From assembly GCA_020723405.1 (NCBI GenBank), contig DYIY01000014.1, forward strand, positions 45,726 to 109,725: DNA of 64,000 nucleotides, written 5' to 3'. The notes under the pieces are model-generated. The model was not told where the DNA came from and did not search any database. It was given only the letters and a program-made list of their open reading frames with translations. The first letter of the stretch is position 1. The number at the start of each line of letters is the position of its first letter. This document shows, piece after piece, positions 25,039 to 34,027 of the stretch. The stretch comes from Thiobacillus denitrificans (GTDB lineage Bacteria; Pseudomonadota; Gammaproteobacteria; Burkholderiales; Thiobacillaceae). The position numbers and the translations under genes are program-made.

Positions 25039-26058
25039 CTACGCCGGGGCGCGCGACCCCTGCACCGCCGGGGCGATCACGAACCGGTCCCGTCCCCCGT
25101 TCTTTGCCGCATACAGGGCCGAATCGGTGCGGGCAAACCATTCGGTCACCGTTTCCCCTTCCGCCAACAGGGCCCCACCGATGGAGGTGGTGATCGCCCG
25201 GCCGCAGGGGGCGGTCAGCGTCTCCACCGTCTTCTGGCGCAGTTTGTCCGCCATGTTCATCAGGCTTGCGGCATTGGCGCCGGGTACCACGATGACGAAC
25301 TCCTCGCCGCCATAGCGGTACAGCCGATCTCCCTTGCGGATGTTCTCCTCCAGCAGGCGGGCGAACTGCATCAACACCTGGTCCCCTGCCAGATGGCCAT
25401 GCTGGTCGTTGATGTTCTTGAAGTGGTCCAGATCCAGCACCAGCATCGCGTAGGGCTGTTTCTCCCGCTGGACGATCCGATACACCCGGTCCAGGTCATC
25501 CACCAGGGTCCGCCGGTTGTAGATACCGGTGAGGGGGTCCTTGGCCGCCAGGGTCTCCAACTGGTCCCGCTGGAAAGCTGTCCGGTAGGCGAACACATAG
25601 CCCAGCATGGCGCAGACGACGACCGTCACGAAGAAAGAGGCGACCTCGGATTGCGACCCGCTCAGGTCACCCATCAACAGCAAGGCCAGGAGCCCGGCCA
25701 GGACGATCAGCAGGGCATGGCGCCGATCGATGAGGAAGAAGTTGGCGACGATGGCCACGTAAAACCAGAATTGCCCGGGCAGGCCCAGGGTATGCACGGC
25801 CACCACTTCCATGAAACCGATGAAATAGCCCAGGCCCAGGCTGGTGCGGTGGGTATCCCCGGTTTTCCAGGCATACAGCACGCCGGACAGGATGACCGTC
25901 TGGATGAACAGATCGATGGCAAAGGATGCCCACTGGCCGTTGAGCGCCCGCAGGATCGTGAACGGTGTGATGCCCAGCACCGCGATGGTGCCCAGCAACG
26001 CGACCACGGCAAACTGGAAATCATGACCCAGTCGATAGCGGACGGAGCTTTTGTCCAA
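25039..26058 (-). CDS. membrane diguanylate cyclase (GGDEF)
   Basis: About 339 residues. The first about 170 form six hydrophobic helices. The GGDEF domain has the active-site signature GGEEF, preceded after five residues by RKGD, an intact RxxD product-inhibition site. The substrate region DLDHFKNINDQHGHLAGD is intact, so it should make cyclic-di-GMP. The TTG start at 26058 is chosen for the AGAGAGG ribosome site five bases upstream; a second TTG at 26100 has none. Signal unknown. Confidence 0.88.
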   Translation of the reverse strand: MDKSSVRYRLGHDFQFAVVALLGTIAVLGITPFTILRALNGQWASFAIDLFIQTVILSGVLYAWKTGDTHRTSLGLGYFIGFMEVVAVHTLGLPGQFWFYVAIVANFFLIDRRHALLIVLAGLLALLLMGDLSGSQSEVASFFVTVVVCAMLGYVFAYRTAFQRDQLETLAAKDPLTGIYNRRTLVDDLDRVYRIVQREKQPYAMLVLDLDHFKNINDQHGHLAGDQVLMQFARLLEENIRKGDRLYRYGGEEFVIVVPGANAASLMNMADKLRQKTVETLTAPCGRAITTSIGGALLAEGETVTEWFARTDSALYAAKNGGRDRFVIAPAVQGSRAPA

Positions 26059-26262
26059 TGTTTCCTCTCTCCCTTGCCACCCTTGGATGGCCAGGCACAA
26101 ACCCGGCGTCGCAGTTGTTTTGCTTGGGTTAAAGCACGAAACCGACTCCTATCAACATAAACCACCTTGAACCGGAGGGCGAGCCGGTCCATCCCCCTTG
26201 GCCACGCACCGAGACCCATCTCCGGACCCTCGGGCGTGGCGCAAGCCTAGCCCTGGCAAGGG

Positions 26263-26778
26263 CTATTTCTGCATGAAGCCCAGTTTTGCCGAGCCCTTGG
26301 CTTCCAGTTTCTCACCCACGACCGCGTGGGACTCGGAGTCTTCCAGCCATACGGCCGAATAGCCTTCCCCGAGTTGGCCTTTCACCTGATAGGTTTTGCC
26401 CTCGATGGGCGTGAACGTCACTTCCCCGCTGACCTGATAGATGTCGTTCATGAGTTCCAGGATGGGGGCTGCGTATAGGGTCCGTGCCTTGAGGGTGAGG
26501 ACCACCGGATGAGCGGGGACTGGATTCACGCTGGTGACGGCATCCATCATGAAACCCCGTCCACGGTTCCGGCCCAGCGTCTTGCTGCGACTGTCCTGGA
26601 TTTCCCTCCCATCCACGTGGGTCAGGAAGAACAGCTCGGCGTGGCGGCTGCTGTGGATTTTGCTCGTATCTTCGATGAACGCCTTTGGGCCGGTGTAATC
26701 GGCTGGCAGCGACGATTCATAGTGCGCGCAGCCGGAAACAGTGCAAGCGAGGACCACACTGGCAAGTGCGAACTTCAT
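26263..26778 (-). CDS. lipoprotein, member of a local paralogue set
   Basis: A 171-residue lipoprotein: signal peptide with lipobox VSGC, acylated Cys at 17. The second half has a beta-rich pattern with GKTYQVKGQLGEGYSAVWLE, which recurs in the products encoded at 27289 and 27935. This common module looks like a small beta-sandwich. Function unknown. It belongs to a run of four minus-strand genes for secreted proteins. Confidence 0.8.
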   Translation of the reverse strand: MKFALASVVLACTVSGCAHYESSLPADYTGPKAFIEDTSKIHSSRHAELFFLTHVDGREIQDSRSKTLGRNRGRGFMMDAVTSVNPVPAHPVVLTLKARTLYAAPILELMNDIYQVSGEVTFTPIEGKTYQVKGQLGEGYSAVWLEDSESHAVVGEKLEAKGSAKLGFMQK

Positions 26779-26847
26779 TGGATGCTCCCTGGTTGTAAAA
26801 GAAATGAACGGTGAAATGCACTGCTTTGGGCTGGGACGCCTTGTTCC

Positions 26848-27279
26848 CTATCGCGGGGAATTCGGTTGTATGCGCCGATAGGGCCCCCAACAGGTAGCAA
26901 GCCTTGGTTCGGCACAGACCAGATGCATGTTCTTGTCCGGCGAAAAGACAATGTACGCCGTCCAGGACTTGCCTGAATGGTCCTCAATGGAATCACCACA
27001 ATCCGGCCCCCCGGTGTCATTGAGCGTGAGGCCCTCCAGCTTGTGGAAACCACCCTCATCGGGAAGCGGGTGGAAGGTGTACTTCTCTTCCACATATTCC
27101 ACTCCGCTGGTGCCCGACATGAAGCCGTCGGCACGGAAGGTATGCCGCTCCACACAACCGTTGGGCAGGGTGGCTTCCCAGGTTCCAACCATGGGCGAAA
27201 TGGCCGACTCCCCCGGGAGTGCCGCCCAAACGGGAAGGCTGCCTGCCAGCAGAACAATCGGAATGATCCTGAACTTCAT
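26848..27279 (-). CDS. secreted hypothetical protein
   Basis: A 143-residue protein with a cleavable signal peptide (about 1-19, ending PVWA-A) and a compact domain starting MVGTWEATLPNGCVERHTF, reminiscent of lipocalin-like proteins that open with GTW. Four Cys in the mature part could pair. Unlike its neighbours it lacks the WLED-type module. Function not assigned. Confidence 0.78.
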   Translation of the reverse strand: MKFRIIPIVLLAGSLPVWAALPGESAISPMVGTWEATLPNGCVERHTFRADGFMSGTSGVEYVEEKYTFHPLPDEGGFHKLEGLTLNDTGGPDCGDSIEDHSGKSWTAYIVFSPDKNMHLVCAEPRLATCWGPYRRIQPNSPR

Positions 27280-27288
27280 GACACCTCC

Positions 27289-27774
27289 TCAACGAATCGG
27301 AATGACAATAGGCATGGTCATCCGGCGGGGTTCTGGCCCCCACTCCGCCACGCCGCTGTACGGAAGCCGTACACCACTGCTGGCATCCACCAGCCAGGCC
27401 ACCAGGGTATCGTCCTGGATCTCACCGTTGACGGCGTAAGCCCGGCCAGGTTGCAGATCGACGGTGAATACCACCGTGGCTGCCATGGTCTCCACCATCG
27501 CACCCGCCTGAAAGCCACCTTGGACCGTGATGCTGTGGACACCAGGCGATGTAATGTAAGGCCCCATGGATGACCTGGAGCCCAGCGGGCTTCCGTCCAC
27601 CGCCACCGGCCAGAACCAGACCGAGTTGGGCCTCTTGTCCTGGGCTCGGTAAATGCTCCCGGACAGGGTGGGATTGGCTTCCTTTGTGGCGGCCGGGGGC
27701 GTGTCTGCCGTGGCATTCATGCTCCACGCGGCCAACGTCGCCAGCAGAACCGGCAAAATCCTACGGATGACCAT
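27289..27774 (-). CDS. secreted protein, paralogue of the neighbouring lipoproteins
   Basis: A 161-residue protein with a signal peptide ending near NATADT. The mature part contains SPGVHSITVQGGFQ and GRAYAVNGEIQDDTLVAWLV followed by DASSGVRLPY, closely parallel to the product at 27935. I chose the ATG at 27774, with GGAGA nine bases upstream; an in-frame start at 27798 is weaker. Function unknown. Confidence 0.78.
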   Translation of the reverse strand: MVIRRILPVLLATLAAWSMNATADTPPAATKEANPTLSGSIYRAQDKRPNSVWFWPVAVDGSPLGSRSSMGPYITSPGVHSITVQGGFQAGAMVETMAATVVFTVDLQPGRAYAVNGEIQDDTLVAWLVDASSGVRLPYSGVAEWGPEPRRMTMPIVIPIR

Positions 27775-27934
27775 ACTTGGGGGTCTCCATGAACCCATGG
27801 CTCCCGATCAGGGGGAGTGCAGGCTGGTTATTGAAAGAACCCCCATCCATCCGGGAGCAAGAAAACGGATGGGCGAAGCCCCCGGCCGCTCTGCCTGACA
27901 CGTGGCTGTTAGCGCTGCAATCAATCACTTCGAC

Positions 27935-28462
27935 CTATCGTCCAGGCAGGATCACCGGGGTGATGATCGTGTCGGGTACCGTCTGCCACTTCTTCTGGGT
28001 GCGGTAGGGTAATACCTCACCTGTACGGGCATCTTCCAACCAGGACTCGACCCTGTCTCCATCCAGCCTCCCGTTGATACGGTAGCCGTGTCCGGCAAGC
28101 AGATTCGCCTCCAGAACAAGTATTGCGTAAATGACAGGGGCGCCCAGTTCAGTTTGGAATCCCGCCCGATAAACGATCCTGTGGACGCCAGGCGTGGTGT
28201 ATATCTTCACCTCTCGGATCTGGGAGCGCAGCCCGTATTCAATGGGAATGCTGTCGAGCACCACCGGGATGTACATGGCCATCCGCGGAATCCGTTCGAT
28301 ATCAAAGGAATGCACGCCGGTAAAATAGGGGTTGATGCCGTCATTGGGCGCCCGACCCGTTTCTATCGTGGCGCAGCCTGCCATGGTGCCAAGCAGGAGC
28401 CAAGCTACCAGCAGGCTGGTGATCAACCTGATGCTTGCGAGCAATTTCAATATTTCAGACAA
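27935..28462 (-). CDS. lipoprotein, paralogue of the 27289 product
   Basis: A 175-residue lipoprotein with lipobox TMAGC (Cys near 29). It shares with the 27289 product the order TPGVHRIVYRAGFQ, GHGYRINGRLDGDRVESWLE and DARTGEVLPY. The spacing of these blocks is nearly identical, indicating duplication. Function unknown. Confidence 0.8.
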   Translation of the reverse strand: MSEILKLLASIRLITSLLVAWLLLGTMAGCATIETGRAPNDGINPYFTGVHSFDIERIPRMAMYIPVVLDSIPIEYGLRSQIREVKIYTTPGVHRIVYRAGFQTELGAPVIYAILVLEANLLAGHGYRINGRLDGDRVESWLEDARTGEVLPYRTQKKWQTVPDTIITPVILPGR

Positions 28463-28524
28463 ACTGGTTGCTCCTTGGTTTGGGTTTGCTCACGGGTCCT
28501 TTGGTCTGATTCAGACGATATGGA

Positions 28525-28758
28525 TCAGGTGATGCAGACTGTAATCTCCAATTGCCGATCACCTTCGAGAAATTGGATTTCGTAATGATGGTCTGCTTTG
28601 ACATTGTTGCGTTCGTAAACCCGGACAACCCTTGCTGGATCGAGTTTTGCACCTTTTATTCGTCCAACGGAAACATCCTGCGCGTCATGTCCTGCGAACC
28701 TCTGGTCACTTTCAAGCGCTTGCAGCAGTTTTTTGTATGATTTTGTGCTCAATGCCAA
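28525..28758 (-). CDS. small hypothetical protein, perhaps the 3' part of a split gene
   Basis: A 77-residue ORF starting with TTG and lacking a ribosome site. It overlaps the end of the next ORF upstream by 47 bases in another frame. If the two frames are joined near 28750 they give one plausible protein: a membrane-anchored N-terminus followed by this soluble part (SYKKLLQALESDQRFAG and onward). It may be a frameshifted gene or an independent small gene. Confidence 0.42.
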   Translation of the reverse strand: MALSTKSYKKLLQALESDQRFAGHDAQDVSVGRIKGAKLDPARVVRVYERNNVKADHHYEIQFLEGDRQLEITVCIT

Positions 28759-29017
28759 TCATTGAAAATGAGCAGTAATCTCCGTGAAAATCGGGGTGGC
28801 TGGCGTCGGCAAACAGTACCTGGGTCTCTGTTGGAGGGGGCCTGTCCAAAGCGGTTTGATATTCAGCCAGATAAAAACTGTTGTTTGGATGGACGGCCAT
28901 ATAGGCCTGGTAAGCGATGAAGACGGTAACCAGAGTGAAGCCCAACCTCCCTGCGTGGGCTGTCAGGCAATTCACACCGGGGTGGGGCTTCGATAGGAGT
29001 TTTTCGAGGGATGCCAT
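28712..29017 (-). CDS. small membrane protein, perhaps the 5' part of a split gene
   Basis: A 101-residue ORF with one clear membrane helix (LGFTLVTVFIAYQAYMAV, about 26-43) and a hydrophilic C-terminus. The last about 10 residues lie in the overlap with the following ORF and look out of frame relative to it. No family recognised. Confidence 0.45.
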   Translation of the reverse strand: MASLEKLLSKPHPGVNCLTAHAGRLGFTLVTVFIAYQAYMAVHPNNSFYLAEYQTALDRPPPTETQVLFADASHPDFHGDYCSFSMIGIEHKIIQKTAASA

Positions 29018-29099
29018 TGCATGGGGGTGGCGGTGATGATGGTTCCGCTTGAATTCATTGGTTGGTTATGTTTGTCGATTGTTGGATTGGGCGGCTTGT

Positions 29100-29597
29100 T
29101 CAGCAGATCCATTGGATTGCCGCATCCCCGCGGGCGGCAGCTTCGCGATAGAACGCCGATAGCTTGTGGAAATATTCCAGAGCATAGGCCAATGCCTCCT
29201 GCCCATCCCTTTCCCACATGGGTGAGGGATAAATATCCTTATCCAGCATGTCGCTGGGGTCGAAGCGCGCCCGCAATGTGGAAATGCTGATGCCGTCCAG
29301 CGCCTTGGCCACATCTGCTGTTTCTGCAACGGTTAGATATCGAGCGGGACCGTAACCGACTTCCGGTCCGAATTCCACACCGCCAATTACGGCCATGGAG
29401 AGAGGCCTTTCGCCTCCCTCACTCGTTCCGTTCAGCAGGTAGTGAATACCGTGCCAGGATTTGTCGAGATCAATAGAGTTGCTTGGTTCGCTATCGCCAT
29501 CATCCGGATAGAGATATTCTTCGATGGATTCCTCGCCGCTTATCAACATGTCTAACATTTGTGGCGACACTGCCACGTAACATGCAACCATGCCCAT
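29100..29597 (-). CDS. DUF1877 / YfbM-family protein
   Basis: A 165-residue cytoplasmic protein. The start MGMVACYVAVSPQ and the later LDKSWHGIHYLLNGT are diagnostic of the YfbM (DUF1877) family. The ATG at 29597 has GAGGAAGG five bases upstream; the longer frame to 29633 has no comparable site. Members are scattered in bacteria, often in accessory regions, and have no settled function. Confidence 0.85.
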   Translation of the reverse strand: MGMVACYVAVSPQMLDMLISGEESIEEYLYPDDGDSEPSNSIDLDKSWHGIHYLLNGTSEGGERPLSMAVIGGVEFGPEVGYGPARYLTVAETADVAKALDGISISTLRARFDPSDMLDKDIYPSPMWERDGQEALAYALEYFHKLSAFYREAAARGDAAIQWIC

Positions 29598-30156
29598 GGA
29601 AACCTTCCTCAGAGATTGAATCTGGATGCCCATTGATTGAACAAACAGAATGGATTGACTTGATGGCCTGCCGTGCTGAAGTGGCGCCTGTTGTCCTGAA
29701 GCCGCTCACGGACGGGATTTCACGAAAGACACGAATATTGTTTCTCCCCTTCGACCGTGCGACACAGGGTCTGTTCAGCACGATAACGTGACAGTAGCGC
29801 GCTGTCCGGCTGTTCGGGGTTTGACTGGCCAGAGCCGGACATCCGTATCGGCTTGGGATGGATCGTTTCCCTTCCGGGTCGCGGCAGCGTGCAGTGCCGA
29901 CGCCATCGTGCTGTATACAGGTTACAGCGAAGTGATGGCCCCGTTGGCCATCTGACCCGCAGAGGCCAATGGCAGAGTGCGATACGTCTTGCTGGGTCCG
30001 AGTGCGAAGTGCCAATGGAACCTCCCTTTTTTTTCGAACAATTTACGCTTGCGGAGGAGGGAGAAGCAAGAGGGCAGCGGGGTTCATGGGGAGCACCGGC
30101 CGGCACCCGCTGCTCCCGGCTACAATCCGGGCTCCCTTTCCCAGGAAGACTGGCCC
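29598..30156. other. gene-poor stretch
   Basis: About 560 bases without a convincing gene. Small ORFs on both strands lack ribosome sites and family features. A TACAAT hexamer at 30121-30126 could be the -10 element of the LOG-family gene; no good -35 is seen. Confidence 0.5.
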
Positions 30157-30885
30157 ATGAGCAAGCCCAAGATTCCCCAACCTTGTGACCCCGGCGGCAG
30201 CCAAGAGGCCCGGCTGTCGGCCCGGGAATCGTGGCGCATGTTTGAGATCATGGCCGAGTTCGTGGAGGCCACGGAGCGGTTGTCCACCATCCGACCGGCG
30301 GTGAGCATCTTCGGGAGTGCCCGCACCAAGCCGGATTCGGCCTATTACATGCTTACCGAAGAGATCGCGCGCAAGTTGTCGGACGCGGGTTTTGCGGTGA
30401 TTTCCGGGGGCGGGCCGGGGGTGATGGAGGCGGCCAACAAGGGGGCTTACTTCGGTAAGTCGCCCAGCGTGGGGCTCAACATCCAGTTGCCCCACGAGCA
30501 GCACACCAATCCCTACCAGGATGTGACCCAGACTTTCCGGCATTTCTTTGCCCGCAAGGTGATGTTCGTGAAGTTCGCCAGCGCTTATGTGGTGATGCCC
30601 GGAGGCTTCGGCACCCTGGATGAGTTGATGGAAGCCCTGACCCTGGTGCAGACGGGCAAGACCCGCAAGATGCCCATCATCCTGGTGCAATCCAGCTTCT
30701 GGGGCGGGCTGGTGGAGTGGTTCCGGGACAGGCTGGTGGGGGAGGGGATGATCTCCCCGGAGGATATGGATCTCATCCAGGTCATCGATGAGCCGGACCA
30801 GGTGGTGGAGGCCATCTTCCGCCATTACGAGACCCGGGGCTTCCAGCCTTCCATCCAGGAACGGGAGATTCTCCTCAACCTGTGA
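30157..30885 (+). CDS. LOG-family (TIGR00730) Rossmann-fold protein
   Basis: A 242-residue protein of the lysine-decarboxylase-like family. It carries the signature PGGFGTLDELMEALTLVQTGK together with the upstream SGGGPGVMEAANKGA nucleotide-binding stretch. Members with the PGGxGTxxE motif are cytokinin-activating LOG phosphoribohydrolases or nucleotide monophosphate nucleosidases; the exact substrate cannot be read from sequence. The ATG at 30157 gives the family N-terminus. Confidence 0.9.
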   Translation: MSKPKIPQPCDPGGSQEARLSARESWRMFEIMAEFVEATERLSTIRPAVSIFGSARTKPDSAYYMLTEEIARKLSDAGFAVISGGGPGVMEAANKGAYFGKSPSVGLNIQLPHEQHTNPYQDVTQTFRHFFARKVMFVKFASAYVVMPGGFGTLDELMEALTLVQTGKTRKMPIILVQSSFWGGLVEWFRDRLVGEGMISPEDMDLIQVIDEPDQVVEAIFRHYETRGFQPSIQEREILLNL

Positions 30886-30929
30886 TGGGTCGGGGGCTAG
30901 AATCAAAGCAACCATCGGAGGTTCACATC

Positions 30930-31271
30930 ATGCGTTTTGCACGATCCATCTTTGTTTCCTTGACCCTTGCGAGCTTGCTGGCCGGACCGGCCGTGGCCCA
31001 GGAGCGTCCCCGCCTGGAGCCCCTGCCGGACATTCCCCCGCCCCCGGGCATGGTGGATCCGGGACTGGAGCCCCAGATCACCATCAAGCAGAAGGGCGAG
31101 GACAAGGTGGAGGAATTCCGCATCAAAGGCCGGTTGTACATGATCAAGGTGACGCCGTCCCACGGTAAGGCCTATTTCCTCATCGACCAGAAGGGCGACG
31201 GGCTGATGCGCCGCTACGACGACCTGTCGCCGAACTTCCAGGTGCCCCTGTGGGTCATCGGCGAATTCTGA
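30930..31271 (+). CDS. DUF2782 secreted protein
   Basis: A 113-residue protein with a signal peptide ending AVAQ-E and a Pro-rich stretch (LEPLPDIPPPPGMVDP). The compact domain has EEFRIKGRLYMIKVTP and YDDLSPNFQVPLWVIGEF, typical of DUF2782. In many betaproteobacteria this gene is next to polA; here it is 7.4 kb away. GGAGG at 30917 supports the ATG at 30930. Function unknown. Confidence 0.85.
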   Translation: MRFARSIFVSLTLASLLAGPAVAQERPRLEPLPDIPPPPGMVDPGLEPQITIKQKGEDKVEEFRIKGRLYMIKVTPSHGKAYFLIDQKGDGLMRRYDDLSPNFQVPLWVIGEF

Positions 31272-31302
31272 ACTTCCTGCCGGGATAATCCGGCCCTCCC
31301 CC

Positions 31303-31325
31303 ACCGCCGCAATTGCGGCGGTTTT
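31303..31325 (+). terminator. hairpin terminator after the DUF2782 gene
   Basis: ACCGCCGCAATTGCGGCGGT is a perfect 20-base palindrome followed by TTT. It ends 12 bases before the next start. Confidence 0.6.
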
Positions 31326-31336
31326 ACTGTAGAGAC

Positions 31337-32083
31337 ATGGCACGCATCACCCTCACCCGCCCCCCCGCCGCCGTTGGCCTGGCCTGGATCAAGGCCGGCT
31401 GGAACCTGTTCAAGCAGGCACCCGTTCCCTGGACAGGCATGACCGCCCTGGTCTTCCTGGTGCTCATGCTGTTGGGGGTGATCCCCGTGCTGGGCGGATT
31501 GGCGGTGCACGTGCTGTCGCCCTTCGTGGTGGCGGGGTTCCTGGCTGCGGCCCGGGGCAGCGAGCGGGGCGAGCCGGTCAATTTCACCTTCCTGGCCGCC
31601 GGCTGGCATGAGGGCCGCCAGGCGCTGCTGACCATGGGCGTCGTGTATATGCTGGGCACCCTGCTGGTGTTCAGCCTGGTGGGCTGGCTCACCGGCGGCG
31701 ATCTGGCGGCCCTGGTGGCCCAGGTGCAGAACCCGGCGGAACTGACCCCCGAGGAGGCCCGGGCCATCACCGACAAGGCTCTGCCCGCCCTGGGGCTGGG
31801 GGCTTTGCTGTTCGCCCCCTTGCTCATGGCCACCTGGTTTTCGCCGGGTCTGGTGCTGTTCGAGCGCTTCCCCGCCGGCCAGGCCCTGTGGTGGAGTCTG
31901 TGGGCCTGTGCGGTGAACTGGAGGCCCATTCTGGTCTACAGCCTGGTGCTGGGCCTGGCGGGCATGGTGGCCCTGATGATTCCCCTGGGGCTCGGTCTGC
32001 TGGTGTTCGTGCCCTGGACCCTGACTTCCACCTACGCTGCCTATCAGGACATTTTCGCGCCGGTGGAGGAACAGGCGTCGTGA
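31337..32083 (+). CDS. BPSS1780-family membrane protein
   Basis: A 248-residue inner-membrane protein with about five or six hydrophobic helices. The start AAVGLAWIKAGWNLFKQAP and the VPWTLTSTYAAYQDIF end match the BPSS1780/YciC-like family common in betaproteobacteria. Its stop overlaps the cytochrome gene start (GTGA). Function unknown. Confidence 0.83.
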   Translation: MARITLTRPPAAVGLAWIKAGWNLFKQAPVPWTGMTALVFLVLMLLGVIPVLGGLAVHVLSPFVVAGFLAAARGSERGEPVNFTFLAAGWHEGRQALLTMGVVYMLGTLLVFSLVGWLTGGDLAALVAQVQNPAELTPEEARAITDKALPALGLGALLFAPLLMATWFSPGLVLFERFPAGQALWWSLWACAVNWRPILVYSLVLGLAGMVALMIPLGLGLLVFVPWTLTSTYAAYQDIFAPVEEQAS

Positions 32084-32568
32084 ACCGGGTAGGCCTGGCG
32101 GTCTGTCTGGCCTGCCTGTTTCTCGGGCTGCCGGTTGGAGCGGCCGAGCCGGTGAAGTTCGCCGACGAGTTGTATGCCAAGTTCCAGCATCCCCGTTGCC
32201 TCACCTGCCACCAGTTCAACAGCCGGCGCAGCAACGGCAAGGTGTTCAACAGCCACCGCAACCGTTTTCTTTGCGACAACTGCCATACCCAGCGCATCTC
32301 CGGCATGCCCCGGGGCGAATGGATGGCCCCCCCGGAAGCCATGGATTACACCGGCCTGGGGCCGGAAGACACCTGCAAGCTCATCAAGCGCAACATGGGC
32401 TCCAGCGATGCCCGCCTGGCAGCCCACATGCTGGACGACCCGCGCATCTTCTGGGCCCTGGACAATGGCATGACTCCGGCCGGCAAGTTTCCTTCCGCTC
32501 CTGGCGGTTCCGCCGATTGGCTGCGGGCTGCGCGGGCCTGGATCGCGGACGGGATGCATTGCGAATGA
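32080..32568 (+). CDS. small diheme c-type cytochrome
   Basis: A 162-residue periplasmic protein: a signal peptide ends near VGAAEP, then two heme-binding motifs CLTCH and CDNCH separated by about 30 residues. No later Met ligand loop is obvious. The GTG start overlaps the preceding stop, so it is translated with the BPSS1780 protein. An electron-transfer role is likely; partners are unknown. Confidence 0.82.
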   Translation: MNRVGLAVCLACLFLGLPVGAAEPVKFADELYAKFQHPRCLTCHQFNSRRSNGKVFNSHRNRFLCDNCHTQRISGMPRGEWMAPPEAMDYTGLGPEDTCKLIKRNMGSSDARLAAHMLDDPRIFWALDNGMTPAGKFPSAPGGSADWLRAARAWIADGMHCE

Positions 32569-32730
32569 TCGGGTAGCCGGCCAGCCCGGGCGGGCCCCTT
32601 GTTCCACAGGGGAGTCAGGTTGGAGGGGCGTTGGGTGCTCAGGCATTCGCCCAGCCTGCCCTTAAGCCGGCCCGGATTTCTCTTCACCCCCTATACTTGC
32701 GCCCTTCACGCCCCGCCCAGCTTCGCTTCC

Positions 32731-33405
32731 ATGCTAGAACTTTCCCCCTATGCCGCCTTCCTGGCCGGATTGCTGGGGGGGGCCCATTGCGTGGGCATGT
32801 GCGGCGGCATCGTGGCGGCCATGTCTTTCCAGGCGCCCGGAGTGGCCCAGCCCTATCGTTTCCATCTGGCCTACAACCTGGGCCGGGTGGCCAGTTACAT
32901 GGTGGTGGGCGCTCTGGCCGGGCTGCTGGGCTCGGCGGCCTTTCTGTCCGAAGACCTGTTTCCGGTGCAGCGGGGACTCTATTTCCTGGCCCAGGTGGTG
33001 TTGATCCTGCTGGGCCTGTATCTGGCCGGGTTGAATCAATCCATCCTGATATTGGAACGGGCGGGAGGCGGTTTGTGGCGCAAGCTGCAACCCCTGTTCG
33101 GCCGTCTGCTGCCCCTCCGCAACACGGGCCAGGCCCTGGTGGCGGGGGCGGTGTGGGGCTGGCTGCCCTGCGGCCTGGTCTATAGCGTGCTGGTGGCGGC
33201 CCTGGCCTCGGGCGGGCCGGGCCAGGGCGCTCTCCTCATGCTGGCCTTCGGCCTGGGGACGCTGCCCAACCTTCTGCTCATGGGCTGGGCGGCGGAAAGC
33301 CTGCGCCAATTCACGCGGCACGCGATGGTGCGCCGGGTGGCCGGTTTCACCGTCATGGGGCTGGGCGTGTGGGGCCTGTGGACCCTCTACCGGGCCGGTC
33401 TCTGA
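32731..33405 (+). CDS. TauE/SafE (UreH-type) membrane exporter-like protein
   Basis: A 224-residue polytopic protein with about six helices. The early AGLLGGAHCVGMCGGIVAAMS, with a Cys-x3-Cys pair near residues 20-24, and the later WGWLPCGLVYSVLV repeat are hallmarks of the urease-accessory or cytochrome-biogenesis-linked branch of this family, often tied to copper or nickel handling. It follows a cytochrome gene, consistent with cytochrome assembly, but this is inference. Confidence 0.85.
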   Translation: MLELSPYAAFLAGLLGGAHCVGMCGGIVAAMSFQAPGVAQPYRFHLAYNLGRVASYMVVGALAGLLGSAAFLSEDLFPVQRGLYFLAQVVLILLGLYLAGLNQSILILERAGGGLWRKLQPLFGRLLPLRNTGQALVAGAVWGWLPCGLVYSVLVAALASGGPGQGALLMLAFGLGTLPNLLLMGWAAESLRQFTRHAMVRRVAGFTVMGLGVWGLWTLYRAGL

Positions 33406-33476
33406 GGGCCTGTTAGGGCTGGGCTGCCAAGGGCGCACAAGGCAACCCGGGGCGGCCCTTCGTGTTCCTGAGCGGG

Positions 33477-33908
33477 TCAGGGCGCGGCGAACCCGCGGCT
33501 GAGTTCCGTCTTCAGCATTTTGCCCAAGACGTTGGCATTCACCAGAAAGCGCAGGGTGTCGGGGGGCGTGACCCGATATTCGCCCAGGTAATATATCTGA
33601 CCCTGGTCGCGTACCTCGCGGATGGGGATGCTGGTGACCTGGTTGTTCTGGTTGATGGCCCCGGCGTAAACCTGGCCCGGCACCGACTTGGCCTCGCCAT
33701 GGCCGTTGCGGCGCATCAGGGTGACGGTGAGCAGGCCCCGGCCCGGTTCCGGGGTGACGTTGTAGGCCTTGGCGGCTTCGGGGGTGAGTTCGGTACTGGG
33801 CAGGGCTGCGCAATGCAGTTCCAGATCGCCCAGGCGGGAGATGTCGCCAGCCAGCGGGCTGGCGGGGATGAGACAGGCAACCAGCCACCAGGCACGTGTG
33901 ATTCTCAT
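33477..33908 (-). CDS. DUF4426 periplasmic protein
   Basis: A 143-residue protein with a signal peptide ending near PLAGD. The mature domain includes ELHCAALPSTELTPEAAKAY and GLLTVTLMRR, as in DUF4426. Function unknown. It diverges from hslU with 119 bases between starts; no hslV is found between. Confidence 0.82.
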   Translation of the reverse strand: MRITRAWWLVACLIPASPLAGDISRLGDLELHCAALPSTELTPEAAKAYNVTPEPGRGLLTVTLMRRNGHGEAKSVPGQVYAGAINQNNQVTSIPIREVRDQGQIYYLGEYRVTPPDTLRFLVNANVLGKMLKTELSRGFAAP

Positions 33909-34027
33909 GATGGTCTCCTTCGCTCCTCTCTTGTGTAATCCACTATAGCCACCGTTGCAGGACTTGCCTGAAGGATGGGGTGGGGCCGGTGATAGACTCG
34001 GACCACGCCGTTTCGCTTTTGTGAACC

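Noticed and set aside
33909..34027. Remnant of hslV upstream of hslU
   Set aside because: The 119-base gap holds no peptidase-like coding sequence.
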